A stretch of 64,000 nt of DNA from Desulfatirhabdium butyrativorans DSM 18734 (lineage in GTDB: Bacteria > Desulfobacterota > Desulfobacteria > Desulfobacterales > Desulfatirhabdiaceae): NCBI RefSeq assembly GCF_000429925.1, contig NZ_KE386987.1:47976-111975 (forward strand). The letters are read 5' to 3'. Below, one piece after another: positions 1 to 9,781 of this stretch. A program made the position numbers and the translations under genes. The notes beneath the pieces were generated by a model. The model saw only the letters and a program-made list of their open reading frames with translations, was not told the DNA's origin and made no database searches. The first letter of the stretch is position 1, and each line of letters begins with the position of its first letter.

Positions 1-482
1 TCCGCCTCGGCTTTTTCTCTGGCAATGCGTTCAGCCTCGAGCCTTTCGGCTTCCGCTTTCTCCTTGGCGACCCGCTCTGCTTCCATCCGTTCAGCCTGGG
101 CTTTCAGAAAAGCCGCCTCTTCTTCAACCCAATGAAATTGCCGAAATCGAATGGATTCGAGTCCGGGATCGGATGGTTGTGGATTGTCTGGATGCAGGAT
201 TCTCTCGCATGGCGCGTAAGGCACGATGGGACGATAGTTGCTTTCGAAGGTCATGAAGAGAATTTCTTCCCGTGTTTTGGGCCTTGAGGGCTTTGCCGGA
301 AGTTTCTTCGGTGATGCCGCTACAGCTTCTTCCTGGCGGGGGATATCCGGCTTCGGAGATGCCGAAAGAGGTGCTGCTGCAGGAGACTCGTGTTGCGGAG
401 CCGGTTTGACTTCCCTCTTTGTCTTTTTTGCATTTTCTTTTTTCTTGGGTGTGGATTTCTTCTTCGGGTTCGCTTTGGTCAT
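1..482 (-). CDS. Lys/Ala/Glu-rich protein, N-terminal part (runs off left edge)
   Basis: The reading frame is open from an ATG at 480-482 to the window edge, so only about 160 N-terminal residues are seen. An AGAGGT ribosome-binding sequence lies just upstream. The first ~65 residues are a basic, Lys/Pro/Ala-rich low-complexity tail (KKKSTPKKKE). A short folded-looking stretch follows (EEILFMTFESNYRPIVPYAP). The part nearest the edge is a repeating A-E-R/K pattern (AERMEAERVAKEKAEAERL) typical of a long charged helix or coiled coil. No enzyme motif is visible and no function is assigned. It is the last gene of the minus-strand run that begins near 10.2 kb, but the spacing does not prove cotranscription. 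Confidence 0.7.
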   Translation of the reverse strand, partial: MTKANPKKKSTPKKKENAKKTKREVKPAPQHESPAAAPLSASPKPDIPRQEEAVAASPKKLPAKPSRPKTREEILFMTFESNYRPIVPYAPCERILHPDNPQPSDPGLESIRFRQFHWVEEEAAFLKAQAERMEAERVAKEKAEAERLEAERIAREKAEA

Positions 483-522
483 GGGGTTACCTCTTTGAGT
501 TGGCTTCGCCATTGGTTGAGCA

Positions 523-1149
523 TCATTGCAGCCCGGCAAAGGGATTGAACCGTTTTTCTCTGCCAATGGTGGTTTCCGGGCCATGGCCACAATATACGGT
601 CACATGGTCGCCAAGGGGAAAGAGCCTTTGTTGGATGGCTCGGATCAGGGTATCGTAATCGCCTCCTGGGAAATCCGTTCTGCCAATGGAGCCTGCGAAC
701 AGGGTGTCGCCGACAAAAACGACATCCGGTGTGAAGAGGGAAATGCCTCCCGGTGTGTGCCCGGGGGTATGGATGACTTGCAGGGAGATATCCCCGACCT
801 GGACGGTATCGCCGTCCTGCAGCCTCCTGTCGGCTTTGGGCGAATTTTCCGTGCTGAGCCCGAATTGGGCCGCCATCTGTTTCAGAAGGGAGAGCATCGG
901 TTCATCGGCGGCATGGATCATCAAGGGGGCTCCGGTAGCCTCCTTGATTTTCTTGTTGGCGCCGACATGATCGAAATGACCATGGGTGTTGATGATGCAT
1001 TCGACCGTCAAATTCAGGGATGCAAGCTTCATGAGGATTTTTCCCGATTCCGCACCGGGGTCGATGACAGCGGCCTTTCGGGTTCGCTCACATCCGAGGA
1101 TGAAACAATTGGCCATGATTGGCCCGACGACAAGCGATTCAATGATCAT
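523..1149 (-). CDS. MBL-fold metallohydrolase (glyoxalase II-like)
   Basis: A 208-residue metallo-beta-lactamase-fold hydrolase of the small glyoxalase II / persulfide dioxygenase-like branch. The metal-binding motif THGHFDH is present, followed by HTPGHTPG, a GDTLFAGSIGRTD segment and a C-terminal GHGPETTIG, which together supply the usual His/Asp ligands. Such enzymes hydrolyse thioesters or related substrates, and the exact substrate cannot be told from sequence. The frame is open upstream to 1281, but the ATG at 1149 is preceded by GGAG nine bases away and gives the family's usual start (MIIESLVVGP), so I chose it. Cytoplasmic; no signal peptide. Confidence 0.88.
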   Translation of the reverse strand: MIIESLVVGPIMANCFILGCERTRKAAVIDPGAESGKILMKLASLNLTVECIINTHGHFDHVGANKKIKEATGAPLMIHAADEPMLSLLKQMAAQFGLSTENSPKADRRLQDGDTVQVGDISLQVIHTPGHTPGGISLFTPDVVFVGDTLFAGSIGRTDFPGGDYDTLIRAIQQRLFPLGDHVTVYCGHGPETTIGREKRFNPFAGLQ

Positions 1150-1361
1150 GATGTCTTGCTCCAGTAAAATGTCGGCGTTACCCAAAACAGGGAATCTCGC
1201 CATCTTTTCAATCGCTCTGGCGACTTCAAGCAATTGGGCGCTGCAGGGCAGGCTTTGATACCCGGCTGGCTGCACGAGCAATTCGCCGGGGTTAAAACAT
1301 CTCCTTCGGCGCCTTCAACCCCGATCCCATCGGATTGCCGGATCAGGGCATGGGCACCTGG

Positions 1362-2735
1362 TTATCGGCTTTTCAATATCTGGGGCTTGGGATTGTTTTC
1401 GTAAACTTTTTTCCCCTTTTCGATATCCGCCTCACAAAGCTCGAAATTGGACAATTGCTTGGAAAAATACTTTTCGTATGCTGTCAAATCCAGCAGACCG
1501 TGCCCGCTCCAGTTGAACAGGATGACTTTTTCCTTGCCTTCCTCCCGTGCCTTGACGGCCTCCTCCACGACACAGGCCAGGGCATGGGTCGTTTCGGGAG
1601 CGGGGATGATTCCCTCGGTCCGTGCCGTCAGCAGGCCGGCGTCGTAAGCAGCCAACTGCTGAACGGATCTGGGCGTGATGATGCCTTCTGCGGCCAACTG
1701 GCTTACCGTTGGCGCCATGCCATGGTATCTCAGGCCGCCTGCGTGCAACGGAGGCGGGACAAAGGCGTGACCCAGGCTGTGCATCGCCAGAAGCGGCGTA
1801 TAACGGGCCGTATCCCCGTGGTCGTACACGAAGGGCGCCCTGGTGAGGGTGGGGCATGCCGCAGGTTCCACCGGATAGATGTCAATATGCCTGCCGTTGA
1901 TCTTGTCCAGTACGAAGGGAAAGGCAAGTCCGGCAAAATTGCTGCCGCCGCCGACGCAACCGATGATGACATCCGGATAGTCCCCCACTTTGGCCAGTTG
2001 CGCCTTGGCCTCCAATCCGATGATGGTCTGATGCAGCATGACATGGTTGAGAACGCTTCCGAGAGAATAGCGGGTTTGCCCGCTCGTATCGGAGACGGCG
2101 GCCTCGATGGCTTCACTGATGGCGATTCCCAGGCTTCCGGGGGTATTCGGGTCCTGCTCGAGGGCCGCTCTTCCGGCCTGGGTTTCCCTGCTCGGACTTG
2201 CGACACAGGTGCCTCCCCAGACTTCCATCATGGATTTGCGATACGGTTTCTGATCAAATGAAACCCGCACCATGTACACCTTGCATTCGAGGCCGAATTT
2301 GCAGCAGGCGAACGAAAGGGCGCATCCCCATTGTCCTGCTCCGGTCTCGGTCGTCATTTTGCGGATGCCGAAAACCTTGTTGTAATAAGCCTGCGGGACG
2401 GCCGTATTGGGTTTGTGGCTGCCGGGCGGGCTGACGCTTTCGTTCTTGAAATAGATGCGTGCGGGTGTATTGAGCGCTTTTTCGAGAAACGTGGCCCTGA
2501 CTAATGGAGACGGTCGCCAGATGCGGTAAATGTCGAGGACGGGCTCCGGAATATCGATCCAGCGGTCGGTGGAGACTTCCTGCTCGATCAGGTTCATGGG
2601 AAAGACAGGCGCGAGGTCTTCGGGTCGGAGCGGTGAACCATCCGGTTTCAGCGGGGGGTTCAGCTTGATGTCGGCAAGAATGTTGTACCATTGGCGGGGC
2701 ATTTCGTTTTCGCTGAGCTCGATTTTGTGTGACAT
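1362..2735 (-). CDS. trpB: TrpB2-type pyridoxal-phosphate tryptophan synthase beta chain
   Basis: A 457-residue member of the long TrpB2 branch (about 50-60 residues longer than classical TrpB). It is expected to condense indole with L-serine (or phosphoserine in some archaeal enzymes) using pyridoxal phosphate. The PLP lysine is in GSHKPNTA at about residue 108, the catalytic Glu region is ETGAGQWG, and the phosphate-binding loop is GCVGGGSNF. There is no trpA beside it and no other trp gene in the window, which is common for TrpB2 and leaves open an indole-salvage role. The SD (AGGA, nine bases from the ATG) overlaps the end of nusB, so the gene may be cotranscribed with the rib-nusB run. 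Confidence 0.92.
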   Translation of the reverse strand: MSHKIELSENEMPRQWYNILADIKLNPPLKPDGSPLRPEDLAPVFPMNLIEQEVSTDRWIDIPEPVLDIYRIWRPSPLVRATFLEKALNTPARIYFKNESVSPPGSHKPNTAVPQAYYNKVFGIRKMTTETGAGQWGCALSFACCKFGLECKVYMVRVSFDQKPYRKSMMEVWGGTCVASPSRETQAGRAALEQDPNTPGSLGIAISEAIEAAVSDTSGQTRYSLGSVLNHVMLHQTIIGLEAKAQLAKVGDYPDVIIGCVGGGSNFAGLAFPFVLDKINGRHIDIYPVEPAACPTLTRAPFVYDHGDTARYTPLLAMHSLGHAFVPPPLHAGGLRYHGMAPTVSQLAAEGIITPRSVQQLAAYDAGLLTARTEGIIPAPETTHALACVVEEAVKAREEGKEKVILFNWSGHGLLDLTAYEKYFSKQLSNFELCEADIEKGKKVYENNPKPQILKSR

Positions 2736-2745
2736 TGCACGTTTC

Positions 2746-3435
2746 CTATCTCTCTGTGGTAGTTACAGGTCTTGAAAAGTTTTTTGGGTCCTGAACAATT
2801 CTTCTTCGCCTGGGTTTCGTTTCGGTATCGTCGCGCCCATTCGCGTCTTCATCTCTTGCCGATGCATGTGACCAGCTCGATTTGCCGGGTACAACGCCCG
2901 GCTTCTGCATCAATTCTTCCAATGGTTTCAGCTCGGGATTTTCGATCCGTTTCCGGATTTCTTCGCTCGGGGTGATCCAGGAAATGGGTTCCTTTTCGAC
3001 GGCGATTCGCAGGCTGTCCAGTATCCCGTTGATGAAAGCGCCCGACTCTTCGGTACCGAATTTTTTCCCCAGATCGATCGCTTCGTTGATGGATACCGTA
3101 TGGGGAATTTCCGGACGGCAGCAGATTTCGAATACAGCCATACGCAGAATGTTCCGGTCTACGCTTGACATGCGATGAACTTTCCAATGGCTGGAAAATC
3201 GCTCGATGATGGCGTCGATTTCCGGACGAAGATAGGTGACCCCCCGAACAAGCATCAGAAAGAACGATAGGTTGGTTTGATGAACCTCGAAATTGCTGCA
3301 GAACGACCGGAGGCGAAGCTCTGTTCCGATTTCAATGTCCTGCGCCTGGGGAGTGGCGGTGGCGTTGCTGCGCTCCCATTCCAGGAAGTACAGCGCCTGC
3401 AGGGCAAGCTCCCTCGATTTTCTGCGTGTGCCCAT
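2746..3435 (-). CDS. nusB: Transcription antitermination factor NusB with C-terminal extension
   Basis: NusB binds boxA RNA together with NusE (ribosomal protein S10) and promotes antitermination on rRNA operons. The N-terminus ([18 protein letters not shown]) and the core [15 protein letters not shown] / [25 protein letters not shown] are characteristic. Usual NusB proteins have 130-170 residues, whereas this one has 229. The extra ~70 C-terminal residues are charged and low in complexity ([17 protein letters not shown]) and probably disordered. It lies ten bases after ribH, the order ribH-nusB common in bacteria, and its stop region carries the ribosome-binding site of trpB. Confidence 0.95.
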   Translation of the reverse strand: MGTRRKSRELALQALYFLEWERSNATATPQAQDIEIGTELRLRSFCSNFEVHQTNLSFFLMLVRGVTYLRPEIDAIIERFSSHWKVHRMSSVDRNILRMAVFEICCRPEIPHTVSINEAIDLGKKFGTEESGAFINGILDSLRIAVEKEPISWITPSEEIRKRIENPELKPLEELMQKPGVVPGKSSWSHASARDEDANGRDDTETKPRRRRIVQDPKNFSRPVTTTER

Positions 3436-3444
3436 GGGATCGTC

Positions 3445-3933
3445 TTATGCCTGTCCTGTAGCGGTAGAACCGATGATCTTCATCAGATTGGCCATTTCGA
3501 TGGCGGCGATGGCCGAACTCCAGCCCTTGTTTCCGGCCTTTGTGCCTGCCCGTTCAACTGCCTGCTCGATGCTTTCCGTGGTCAATACCCCAAAAATGAC
3601 GGGAATCCCGCTTTCGAGGCTGACCATGGCAATTCCCTTGCTGACTTCGGCGGCAACATAATCGAAGTGCGGTGTTGCGCCACGGATGACGGCTCCCAGG
3701 CAGATGATGGCATCGTATTTTCCGGATAGGGCAAGGGCTTTGGCCGTTATGGGGATTTCGAAAGCGCCCGGGACTTTGACGACGGTGATATTGCTGTCTG
3801 CAGCACCTGAACGGGTCAGGGCATCGATTGCGCCGGAGACCAGCCGATCCGTGATGAAATCATTGAAACGGCCGGCGACGAGGGCGAATTTTTTCCCTTC
3901 CGCCAGCAGATTCGCTTCGATGATGTTGGGCAT
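3445..3933 (-). CDS. ribH: 6,7-dimethyl-8-ribityllumazine synthase
   Basis: Lumazine synthase joins 5-amino-6-ribitylamino-uracil and 3,4-dihydroxy-2-butanone 4-phosphate, the penultimate step of riboflavin synthesis. The length (162 residues) and motifs are typical: [37 protein letters not shown] with the catalytic His, and [10 protein letters not shown] strong AAAGGA site precedes the ATG at 3933. It sits between ribBA and nusB in the riboflavin cluster and is expected to form the usual capsid-like or pentameric assembly in the cytoplasm. Confidence 0.97.
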   Translation of the reverse strand: MPNIIEANLLAEGKKFALVAGRFNDFITDRLVSGAIDALTRSGAADSNITVVKVPGAFEIPITAKALALSGKYDAIICLGAVIRGATPHFDYVAAEVSKGIAMVSLESGIPVIFGVLTTESIEQAVERAGTKAGNKGWSSAIAAIEMANLMKIIGSTATGQA

Positions 3934-3962
3934 GGGGTGTCCTTTCGTATCGCTTGTTACAA

Positions 3963-5177
3963 TTACAGCAAATTATCCAGATGAAGCGTATGACCCATCC
4001 GATTTTTTTTGCATTCGAGATAGCAACGATTGTAGTCGTTCGGCGGGATTTCGATGGGAATTTGTTCGATGATGCTCAGGCCATAGCCTTCGAGTCCGAT
4101 CATCTTCTTGGGATTGTTCGTGATAAGGCGCATCTTCCGAACCCCCAGATCGACCAGAACCTGCGCGCCGATGCCGTAATTGCGCAAATCCGCCTGAAAT
4201 CCCAGCTCCAGATTGGCATCCACGGTATCGAATCCCTGATCCTGGAGGACATAAGCCTTCAGTTTGTTGACCAGCCCGATTCCCCGGCCTTCCTGCCGGA
4301 TGTAGAGCAGCACGCCGGAGCCTTCCTTGTCGATCATTTTCATGGCCTCATGCAGTTGATCGCCGCAGTCGCAGCGGAGCGAGCCGAAAATGTCTCCGGT
4401 CAAACATTCGGAATGGACCCGGACGAGAACGGGTTTCTGGGGATCGATATCTCCCTTGACGAGGGCGATATGCTGCATGTGATCCACGTCGTTTTCATAG
4501 ACGATGATCCGGAATTCCCCGGCATGGGCTGTAGGAATCGTGGCCTCCACCGCTCGATGGACGAAGCTTTCCTTCCGCATGCGGTATTCGATGAGATCGG
4601 CGATGGTGCAGATGCCAATGCCGTGGGTTTCGCTGAACCGCTCGAGTGAGGGCATTCTGGCCATCGTGCCGTCTTCGTCCATGATCTCGCAAATGACGCC
4701 TGCAGGCTTCAAACCCGCGAGACGCGCCAAATCGACGGAGCCTTCGGTTTGTCCGGCGCGGACGATGACCCCGCCTTTTCTGGCCCGGAGCGGAAAGACA
4801 TGACCCGGGCTGACCAAATCGTCAGGGGTGGCCCCGTCTGCAATGGCGGTAAGGATGGTTGTGGCGCGGTCTGCGGCGGAGATGCCGGTCGTAACGCCTT
4901 TTGCCGCCTCGATCGATACGGTGAACCCGGTATTGAAGGGAGAGCGGTTGTCCTTGACCATCATCGGAAGTCCGAGGCTGTCGACTTTCTCTCCGGTCAT
5001 GGAAAGACAGATCAGCCCCCTTCCGAATTTTGCCATGAAATTGATGACCTCAGGGGTGACTTTTTCGGCGGCAATGGTCAAGTCCCCTTCGTTTTCCCGG
5101 TCTTCATCATCCACAAGAATGACCATTCGGCCATTCCGAATTTCCCTGATTGCCTGTTCTATAGATAGTTTGGCCAA
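3963..5177 (-). CDS. ribBA: Bifunctional DHBP synthase / GTP cyclohydrolase II
   Basis: A 404-residue fusion. The N-terminal RibB part (acidic [11 protein letters not shown], and [10 protein letters not shown]) makes dihydroxybutanone phosphate from ribulose 5-phosphate. The C-terminal RibA part opens GTP and has the zinc cysteines in [16 protein letters not shown] plus RQEGRGIGL. Both active-site sets look intact, although the RibB histidine region should be checked by alignment. The frame is open to 5210, but no ATG exists there. A TTG at 5175-5177 is preceded by GGAG eight bases away and yields the family's normal start ([15 protein letters not shown]), so I take TTG as the initiation codon. 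A repeat-filled gap separates it from ribE upstream. Confidence 0.95.
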   Translation of the reverse strand: MAKLSIEQAIREIRNGRMVILVDDEDRENEGDLTIAAEKVTPEVINFMAKFGRGLICLSMTGEKVDSLGLPMMVKDNRSPFNTGFTVSIEAAKGVTTGISAADRATTILTAIADGATPDDLVSPGHVFPLRARKGGVIVRAGQTEGSVDLARLAGLKPAGVICEIMDEDGTMARMPSLERFSETHGIGICTIADLIEYRMRKESFVHRAVEATIPTAHAGEFRIIVYENDVDHMQHIALVKGDIDPQKPVLVRVHSECLTGDIFGSLRCDCGDQLHEAMKMIDKEGSGVLLYIRQEGRGIGLVNKLKAYVLQDQGFDTVDANLELGFQADLRNYGIGAQVLVDLGVRKMRLITNNPKKMIGLEGYGLSIIEQIPIEIPPNDYNRCYLECKKNRMGHTLHLDNLL

Positions 5178-5228
5178 GTTTTTCGCTCCAGATCGTTCGA
5201 TATTGCCCAAAAGGGGCAGCAGTCATTG

Positions 5229-5331
5229 AAGTTTTAAGGGTTAAGTTTTAAGGGTTAAGTTTTAAGGGTTAAGTTTTAAGGGTTAAGTTTTAAGGGTTAA
5301 GTTTTAAGGGTTAAGGGTTAAGTTTTAAGGG
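5229..5331. repeat. 14-bp tandem repeat array
   Basis: Six perfect copies of AAGTTTTAAGGGTT follow one another from 5229 to 5312, then a 7-bp half unit and a final partial unit. The array is AT-rich within GC-rich surroundings and lies 50 bases upstream of the ribBA start codon, inside the gap between ribE and ribBA. The rest of the gap (5332-5498) shows only a short REP-like piece (GTCACCCCGGCGAAATTC, near 5356) and no gene. Confidence 0.95.
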
Positions 5332-5498
5332 GGCCAATTGTAAAACCCCCATATTTCGTCACCCCGGCGAAATTCTGCCTCAGGCAGGAGGGGGCCATAA
5401 CGCTTTGAAATAAAAGGAATCCGGAGAAGGCCGGGGGCTGCGTCCTGATGGATGAAAGCCGCAGGAGCAACTTTCAAAAACGAAGTCATCCGCATTTC

Positions 5499-5552
5499 TT
5501 CTGACTTCTGACTTCTGACTCCTGACTCCTGACTCGTGACTCCTGACTCCTG
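5499..5552. repeat. Heptamer tandem repeat (TTCTGAC / TCCTGAC)
   Basis: Seven consecutive 7-bp units, three TTCTGAC then TCCTGAC variants including one TCGTGAC, plus a partial unit, end 11 bases before the ribE stop codon. The reverse complement of the unit (GGAGTCA) forms the array at 25272-25340, so the two arrays belong to one family in opposite orientation. Confidence 0.9.
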
Positions 5553-5563
5553 CCGCCTACGGC

Positions 5564-6226
5564 TTACAGGAATCCGCTTCGCGCCAGAAAGTCTTTGTCG
5601 ATCCCCGGATGGCTGCCCGTTTCTCTGGATTTGAGAAGCAGCCGCTCCACATATTTGCCGATCACATCGGTTTCAATGTTAACGGCAGCACCGATCCTTT
5701 TCAACCCCAATGTGGTCATTTTCGCCGTATGGGGAATCAGGCTGACCTCGACATGGCTGTTTCCGGTCTCATTTACGGTAAGGCTGATCCCGTCGATGGC
5801 AATCGATCCTTTTTCGACGATATATCGGGAAAGGGCGGACTCGATGGAGAAGGCCATCAGAATGGCGTTTCCCCGGTTCCGGATGCTGCGGATCCGGCCG
5901 ATGCCATCGATATGGCCGGATACCAGATGCCCGCCGATGCGATCCGAAAGCCGGAGTGCTCGCTCCAGGTTTACGGCATCGCCGATGCGAATGGATCCCA
6001 GCGTCGATCTGGAAAGGGTCTCTGGCGAAACATCGGCCTGGAATGTCGATTTCTCACCGGATTGCAGAGCCGTTGCCGTCAGGCAGACCCCATTTACGGC
6101 GATGCTGTCTCCGATTCGGCTCTCCGAAAGATCGAGACCGGTCTGGATGGTGAGGACCTTGCCTTCCGATGCGGCGGAGCGGATTGCCGAGACGGCGCCG
6201 ATGGCTTCAACGATTCCCGTAAACAT
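5564..6226 (-). CDS. ribE: Riboflavin synthase alpha chain
   Basis: Riboflavin synthase dismutates two lumazine molecules into riboflavin and its pyrimidine precursor. The protein (220 residues from the ATG at 6226) shows the internal duplication typical of the family, with two lumazine-synthase-like barrels. The first begins MFTGIVEAIG and contains GDSIAVNGVCLT. The second contains GSIAIDGISLTVN and a VSLIPHTA motif. An in-frame ATG five codons upstream would add MWNRP, but MFTGIVE is the invariant family start. The gene overlaps the end of ribD by 20 bases, which argues for translational coupling. Confidence 0.96.
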   Translation of the reverse strand: MFTGIVEAIGAVSAIRSAASEGKVLTIQTGLDLSESRIGDSIAVNGVCLTATALQSGEKSTFQADVSPETLSRSTLGSIRIGDAVNLERALRLSDRIGGHLVSGHIDGIGRIRSIRNRGNAILMAFSIESALSRYIVEKGSIAIDGISLTVNETGNSHVEVSLIPHTAKMTTLGLKRIGAAVNIETDVIGKYVERLLLKSRETGSHPGIDKDFLARSGFL

Positions 6227-7340
6227 GGGGCGATTCCACATATCCGATGATCATCACATCCTGATCGATGCGTGAGACGTCGATGTCCCTTAGTTTGAGG
6301 CAATCGGCCATCTGCTCGACGCCCCGCCCGGAACAGACCGGCACGCCATCGTCTCCCATCAGCATTTTGGGCGCATAAAAACCCACAAATTTATCCACCA
6401 GCGCGCAGCGGAAAAAGGAGCCGACGATGCGGCTTCCACCCTCGATCAGAAGGCTGGTGATCCTCTTTTCTCCCAGCAAAGGCATCAATGCATGCAAGTC
6501 TATGCGATTTTGGCGGATCGGGCAAGGGATGATCCGAACATTTTCCCGTTCGAGACGCTTCCTGTCCTCGGCGGCCACCGGCTCAGCCGCAACAAGCCAG
6601 GTTTGGCTGGCATCCCGGTGGTGCAACACGTTCGAAGACGGATCGATCCGCAGATGCGTATCCAGAACGATTCGAACAGGGTTTTTCGGCTGCCCACCCG
6701 CAAGCGCATCCGCATCGATTCGGGTGGTGAGCATCGGATTATCCCTGAGCACCGTATCGACACCCACCAGGATGGCATCGCATGCATGGCGCATGCGATG
6801 GACGATGTTTCTGGAGGCTTCGGAGCTGATCCACCGGGCGTCTCCGGTACGGGTGGCGATCCGGCCGTCGAGTGTAGCGGCAATTTTCACCGTTACAAAA
6901 GGCAAACCGGTGGTCACATATTTGACGAAGACTTCATTGAGGCGCATGGCCTCATCTTCGAGAACGCCGCTGGTGAGCTGAACACCAGCCGCCCGAAGCC
7001 TTTGGGCACCGCCTCCGGAAACCTTCGGGTTCGGGTCTTTCATGGCCATGACGACATGGGAAATGCCCGATGCGAGAACCGCATCGGTGCAGGGAGGCGT
7101 TTTGCCGGTATGGTTGCAGGGTTCAAGCGTTACATACAGCGTTGCCCCCCGGGCCTTTTCCCCTGCCTGTGCGAGGGCATTGACCTCGGCATGGGCTTGC
7201 CCGTAGGCCCTGTGCCATCCTTCACCGACAATTCGACCCTCTTTGACGACAACGGCTCCCACCATCGGGTTTGGAGAGGTGTAGCCCGTTCCCCGTTCGG
7301 CCAGCTCGAGGGCCCTGCGCATGTAGACTTCATGGTTCAT
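6207..7340 (-). CDS. ribD: Bifunctional pyrimidine deaminase / reductase RibD
   Basis: RibD performs steps two and three of riboflavin synthesis. The N-terminal zinc deaminase carries HAEVNAL and PCNHTGKTPPC, and the C-terminal NADPH-dependent reductase carries KIAATLDGRIA, DARWISS and LIEGGSRIVGSF. The 377-residue length is normal. Its start codon overlaps the nrdR stop by four bases (ATGA) and its end overlaps ribE, so nrdR, ribD and ribE look like a coupled unit. I see no FMN riboswitch upstream of the cluster, so flavin feedback through that element is not evident here. Confidence 0.96.
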   Translation of the reverse strand: MNHEVYMRRALELAERGTGYTSPNPMVGAVVVKEGRIVGEGWHRAYGQAHAEVNALAQAGEKARGATLYVTLEPCNHTGKTPPCTDAVLASGISHVVMAMKDPNPKVSGGGAQRLRAAGVQLTSGVLEDEAMRLNEVFVKYVTTGLPFVTVKIAATLDGRIATRTGDARWISSEASRNIVHRMRHACDAILVGVDTVLRDNPMLTTRIDADALAGGQPKNPVRIVLDTHLRIDPSSNVLHHRDASQTWLVAAEPVAAEDRKRLERENVRIIPCPIRQNRIDLHALMPLLGEKRITSLLIEGGSRIVGSFFRCALVDKFVGFYAPKMLMGDDGVPVCSGRGVEQMADCLKLRDIDVSRIDQDVMIIGYVESPHVYGNR

Positions 7341-7816
7341 GGCGACCCGACGATTCTGGTTTGTTTGTTCGACAGGACGCTCTTGAGTTCTTCCACGAAA
7401 TCGTTGACATCCTTGAATTCGCGGTATACGGATGCGAACCGGACATAGGCCACCTCATCCAGATCGTGCAGGATGGCCATGATCCGCTCGCCGATGACCG
7501 AGGAGGGGACCTCCTTTTTACCGCTTTCCTGAAGATCGCGCTCGATCCGGTCGATCCATCCATCGATCGTTTCCATGCTGATGTTTCGTTTTTCACACGC
7601 CTTGACGATGCCAGATCGGATTTTCTCCCGCATGAACAGTTCCCGTCTGCCGTCTTTCTTGACGATCATCATCGGCACATCTTCGATGGATTCGAACGTA
7701 TTGAACCGTCTCCCGCAATGAATGCACTCCCGCCTCCTGCGGATGGTATCCCCTTCACGGCTGAGTCGCGAATCGATGACCTTCGTATCGAGCATGCCGC
7801 AATAAGGGCATTTCAT
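7337..7816 (-). CDS. nrdR: Transcriptional repressor NrdR
   Basis: NrdR represses ribonucleotide reductase genes in response to ATP/dATP. The N-terminal zinc ribbon (MKCPYCG ... [12 protein letters not shown]) and the following ATP-cone domain ([35 protein letters not shown]) are complete over 159 residues. A GGAGGG site precedes the ATG at 7816. It overlaps the dCMP deaminase gene by four bases, which couples two functions linked to deoxynucleotide supply. Confidence 0.97.
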   Translation of the reverse strand: MKCPYCGMLDTKVIDSRLSREGDTIRRRRECIHCGRRFNTFESIEDVPMMIVKKDGRRELFMREKIRSGIVKACEKRNISMETIDGWIDRIERDLQESGKKEVPSSVIGERIMAILHDLDEVAYVRFASVYREFKDVNDFVEELKSVLSNKQTRIVGSP

Positions 7817-8292
7817 GGGCGGCCCTCCGGTTCACCGGCAGAGAACATGCGGGTTTCGATTCCGGCTTCATTCAGCAGGGTTCGGGAAAGATCATCCGGG
7901 TAGCCCTCCGCATAGATGATTCTTTGGATGCCGGCGTTGATGAGCATTTTGGAACAGATCGCGCACGGAAAATTGGTGCAGAACAGGGTGGCCCCACGAA
8001 TGCAGATGCCGCAGCGCGCTGCCTGAATGATGGCGTTTTGCTCGGCATGGATGCCGCGGCATAGCTCATGGCGCTGCCCGGAGGCGATCTGCAGGCTTTC
8101 CCGAAGACATCCCCTGTCCAGGCAATGGGCAAGGCCGGTTGGCGCGCCGTTGTAGCCTGTGGTCAGGATGCGGTTTTCCATGACCAGAACGGCGCCCACA
8201 GCCCTTCGGGTGCAAGTGGAGCGCCTGGCCACCAGCCGGGCAATGTCCATGAAATAGGATTCCCAGGAAGGTCTGTCTTTCGTTTGCCGCAT
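7813..8292 (-). CDS. Deoxycytidylate (dCMP) deaminase
   Basis: A cytidine/deoxycytidylate deaminase-family zinc enzyme converting dCMP to dUMP. The zinc and catalytic motif HAEQNAI and the [14 protein letters not shown] motif are present, together with the family start [12 protein letters not shown]. An upstream ATG at 8325 would add eleven residues but lacks a ribosome-binding site. The ATG at 8292 has AAGGA nine bases before it and gives a 159-residue protein of normal length, so I chose it. It is followed by nrdR with a four-base overlap, supporting a role in deoxynucleotide balance. Confidence 0.93.
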   Translation of the reverse strand: MRQTKDRPSWESYFMDIARLVARRSTCTRRAVGAVLVMENRILTTGYNGAPTGLAHCLDRGCLRESLQIASGQRHELCRGIHAEQNAIIQAARCGICIRGATLFCTNFPCAICSKMLINAGIQRIIYAEGYPDDLSRTLLNEAGIETRMFSAGEPEGRP

Positions 8293-8370
8293 CAGGGCTT
8301 TCCTTGCCAACTTGTCATCTGTCATGCCGGGCCGCTATCCGGTTTTCCATTGTATGCAGTGATGGACCGG

Positions 8371-8444
8371 GCTCCCCTGTTCGGGGGAGCGCAACGCCTG
8401 CCCTCCGGCTCAGATCCGGGGAAAGGCAAGGTTCCGTTCAGGCG
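8371..8444. repeat. Degenerate copy of the GCCTGAACGG inverted-end repeat family
   Basis: Downstream of the glyA stop, the sequence read on the minus strand starts CGCCTGAACGGAACC only seven bases after TAG. It continues through a GCCGGAGGGCAGG core and ends in a hairpin (GCTCCCCTGTTCGGGGGAGC, 8371-8390). The pieces match the better copies at 12832 and 21688 but the middle is shortened. The hairpin could work as a weak transcription barrier after glyA. Confidence 0.65.
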
Positions 8445-8451
8445 CCATGGG

Positions 8452-9696
8452 CTATCTCGCAATCGGAAATGCGTTGCACAGGGACTGAACTTCCTGGCGA
8501 ATGCGGGCCAATCCGGTTTCATCGTTCGGATTGCGCAGCACCGCAACGATCCATTTGGCAATCGACGCCATTTGCGGCTCCTTCATCCCGCGGGAGGTGA
8601 CGGCTGGCGTGCCGATCCGAATGCCGCTTGTCACATGGGGTCCCCTGGTTTCGAAAGGCACGGCGTTTTTGTTGACCGTAATGCCCGCTTTTCCGAGAGC
8701 GGTTTCCGCCGCCTTGCCGGTGATGCCCAAACGGGTGAGATCGGCCAGCATCATGTGGTTGTCCGTCCCCCCCGAGACCAGATCGATCCCATCGGCCATC
8801 AGGGAGTCGGCCAATTTTGAGGCATTGGCCACGATCTGGGCCTGGTAGGACTTGAATTCGGGCTGCAGGGCTTCCTGAAAAGCGACGGCTTTGGCAGCGA
8901 TGACATGCATGAGCGGGCCACCCTGGATGCCGGGGAAAATCTGGCGATTGAGGATATCGCCGCAGTCTTTGCCCGAGACGATCAGTCCGCCTCTTGGACC
9001 TCTGAGCGTCTTGTGTGTCGTGGATGTGACGACATCAGCATGGGGAATCGGCGAAGGATGAAGCCCTGCCGCAATAAGCCCGGCAATGTGGGCCATATCG
9101 ACCATGAGGATGGCATCGACCGAGCGGGCGATCGCAGCGAAGCGATCGAAATGGATGGTCCTGGCATAGGCGCTGGCGCCGGCGATGATCATTTTGGGTC
9201 GGTGCTGTTTTGCCAGAAATTCGACCTGATCGTAGTCGATGCATCCGGTTTGCGGATGTACGCCGTAGGAGACGATGTTGAACAGCCTGCCGGAAAAGCT
9301 GACCGGGCTGCCATGCGTCAGGTGGCCGCCATGGGCCAGATCCATGCTGAGAATGGTGTCCTGCGGATTCAGGAAGGCGAAGAGCACGGCCATGTTGGCT
9401 TGTGAGCCGGAGTGCGCCTGGACGTTTGCGTATTTGGCATTGAAGAGGGCTTTGGCTCTTTCGATGGCGACCGATTCCACCACGTCCACGAATTCGCATC
9501 CCCCGTAATAGCGTTTTCCGGGATAGCCTTCCGCATACTTGTTGGTCAGTACACTGCCCTGGGCAGCCATGACGGCATGGCTTGCGATGTTTTCGGATGC
9601 AATGAGCTCGAGTGTTTCCGCCTGTCGTTTCTGTTCATGGAGAATGGCGGCTGCGATTTGGGGGTCGATTTGATCGAGAGGTTGAAAATTCGACAT
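8452..9696 (-). CDS. glyA: Serine hydroxymethyltransferase
   Basis: A PLP enzyme that interconverts serine and glycine with tetrahydrofolate. [23 protein letters not shown], the PLP-lysine region [14 protein letters not shown] and the C-terminal [16 protein letters not shown] are all present. The frame is open to 9756, but the ATG at 9696 (MSNFQPLDQ, preceded by ACAGGTACC) gives the usual length of 414 residues. The order rpiB-glyA-dCMP deaminase-nrdR is a frequent arrangement in this group of bacteria. Confidence 0.97.
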   Translation of the reverse strand: MSNFQPLDQIDPQIAAAILHEQKRQAETLELIASENIASHAVMAAQGSVLTNKYAEGYPGKRYYGGCEFVDVVESVAIERAKALFNAKYANVQAHSGSQANMAVLFAFLNPQDTILSMDLAHGGHLTHGSPVSFSGRLFNIVSYGVHPQTGCIDYDQVEFLAKQHRPKMIIAGASAYARTIHFDRFAAIARSVDAILMVDMAHIAGLIAAGLHPSPIPHADVVTSTTHKTLRGPRGGLIVSGKDCGDILNRQIFPGIQGGPLMHVIAAKAVAFQEALQPEFKSYQAQIVANASKLADSLMADGIDLVSGGTDNHMMLADLTRLGITGKAAETALGKAGITVNKNAVPFETRGPHVTSGIRIGTPAVTSRGMKEPQMASIAKWIVAVLRNPNDETGLARIRQEVQSLCNAFPIAR

Positions 9697-9781
9697 GGTA
9701 CCTGTCTGGTTATCCGCGTAGGGTTGTAAAAAGGGAAGAAGCGGTTTTCGCAGCAAGCGATGGTCTGTTCAAGGAACAGCC

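Noticed and set aside
1150-1281. N-terminal extension of the MBL hydrolase
   Set aside because: The frame is open, but the added residues are unlike the family and a good ribosome-binding site marks the start at 1149.
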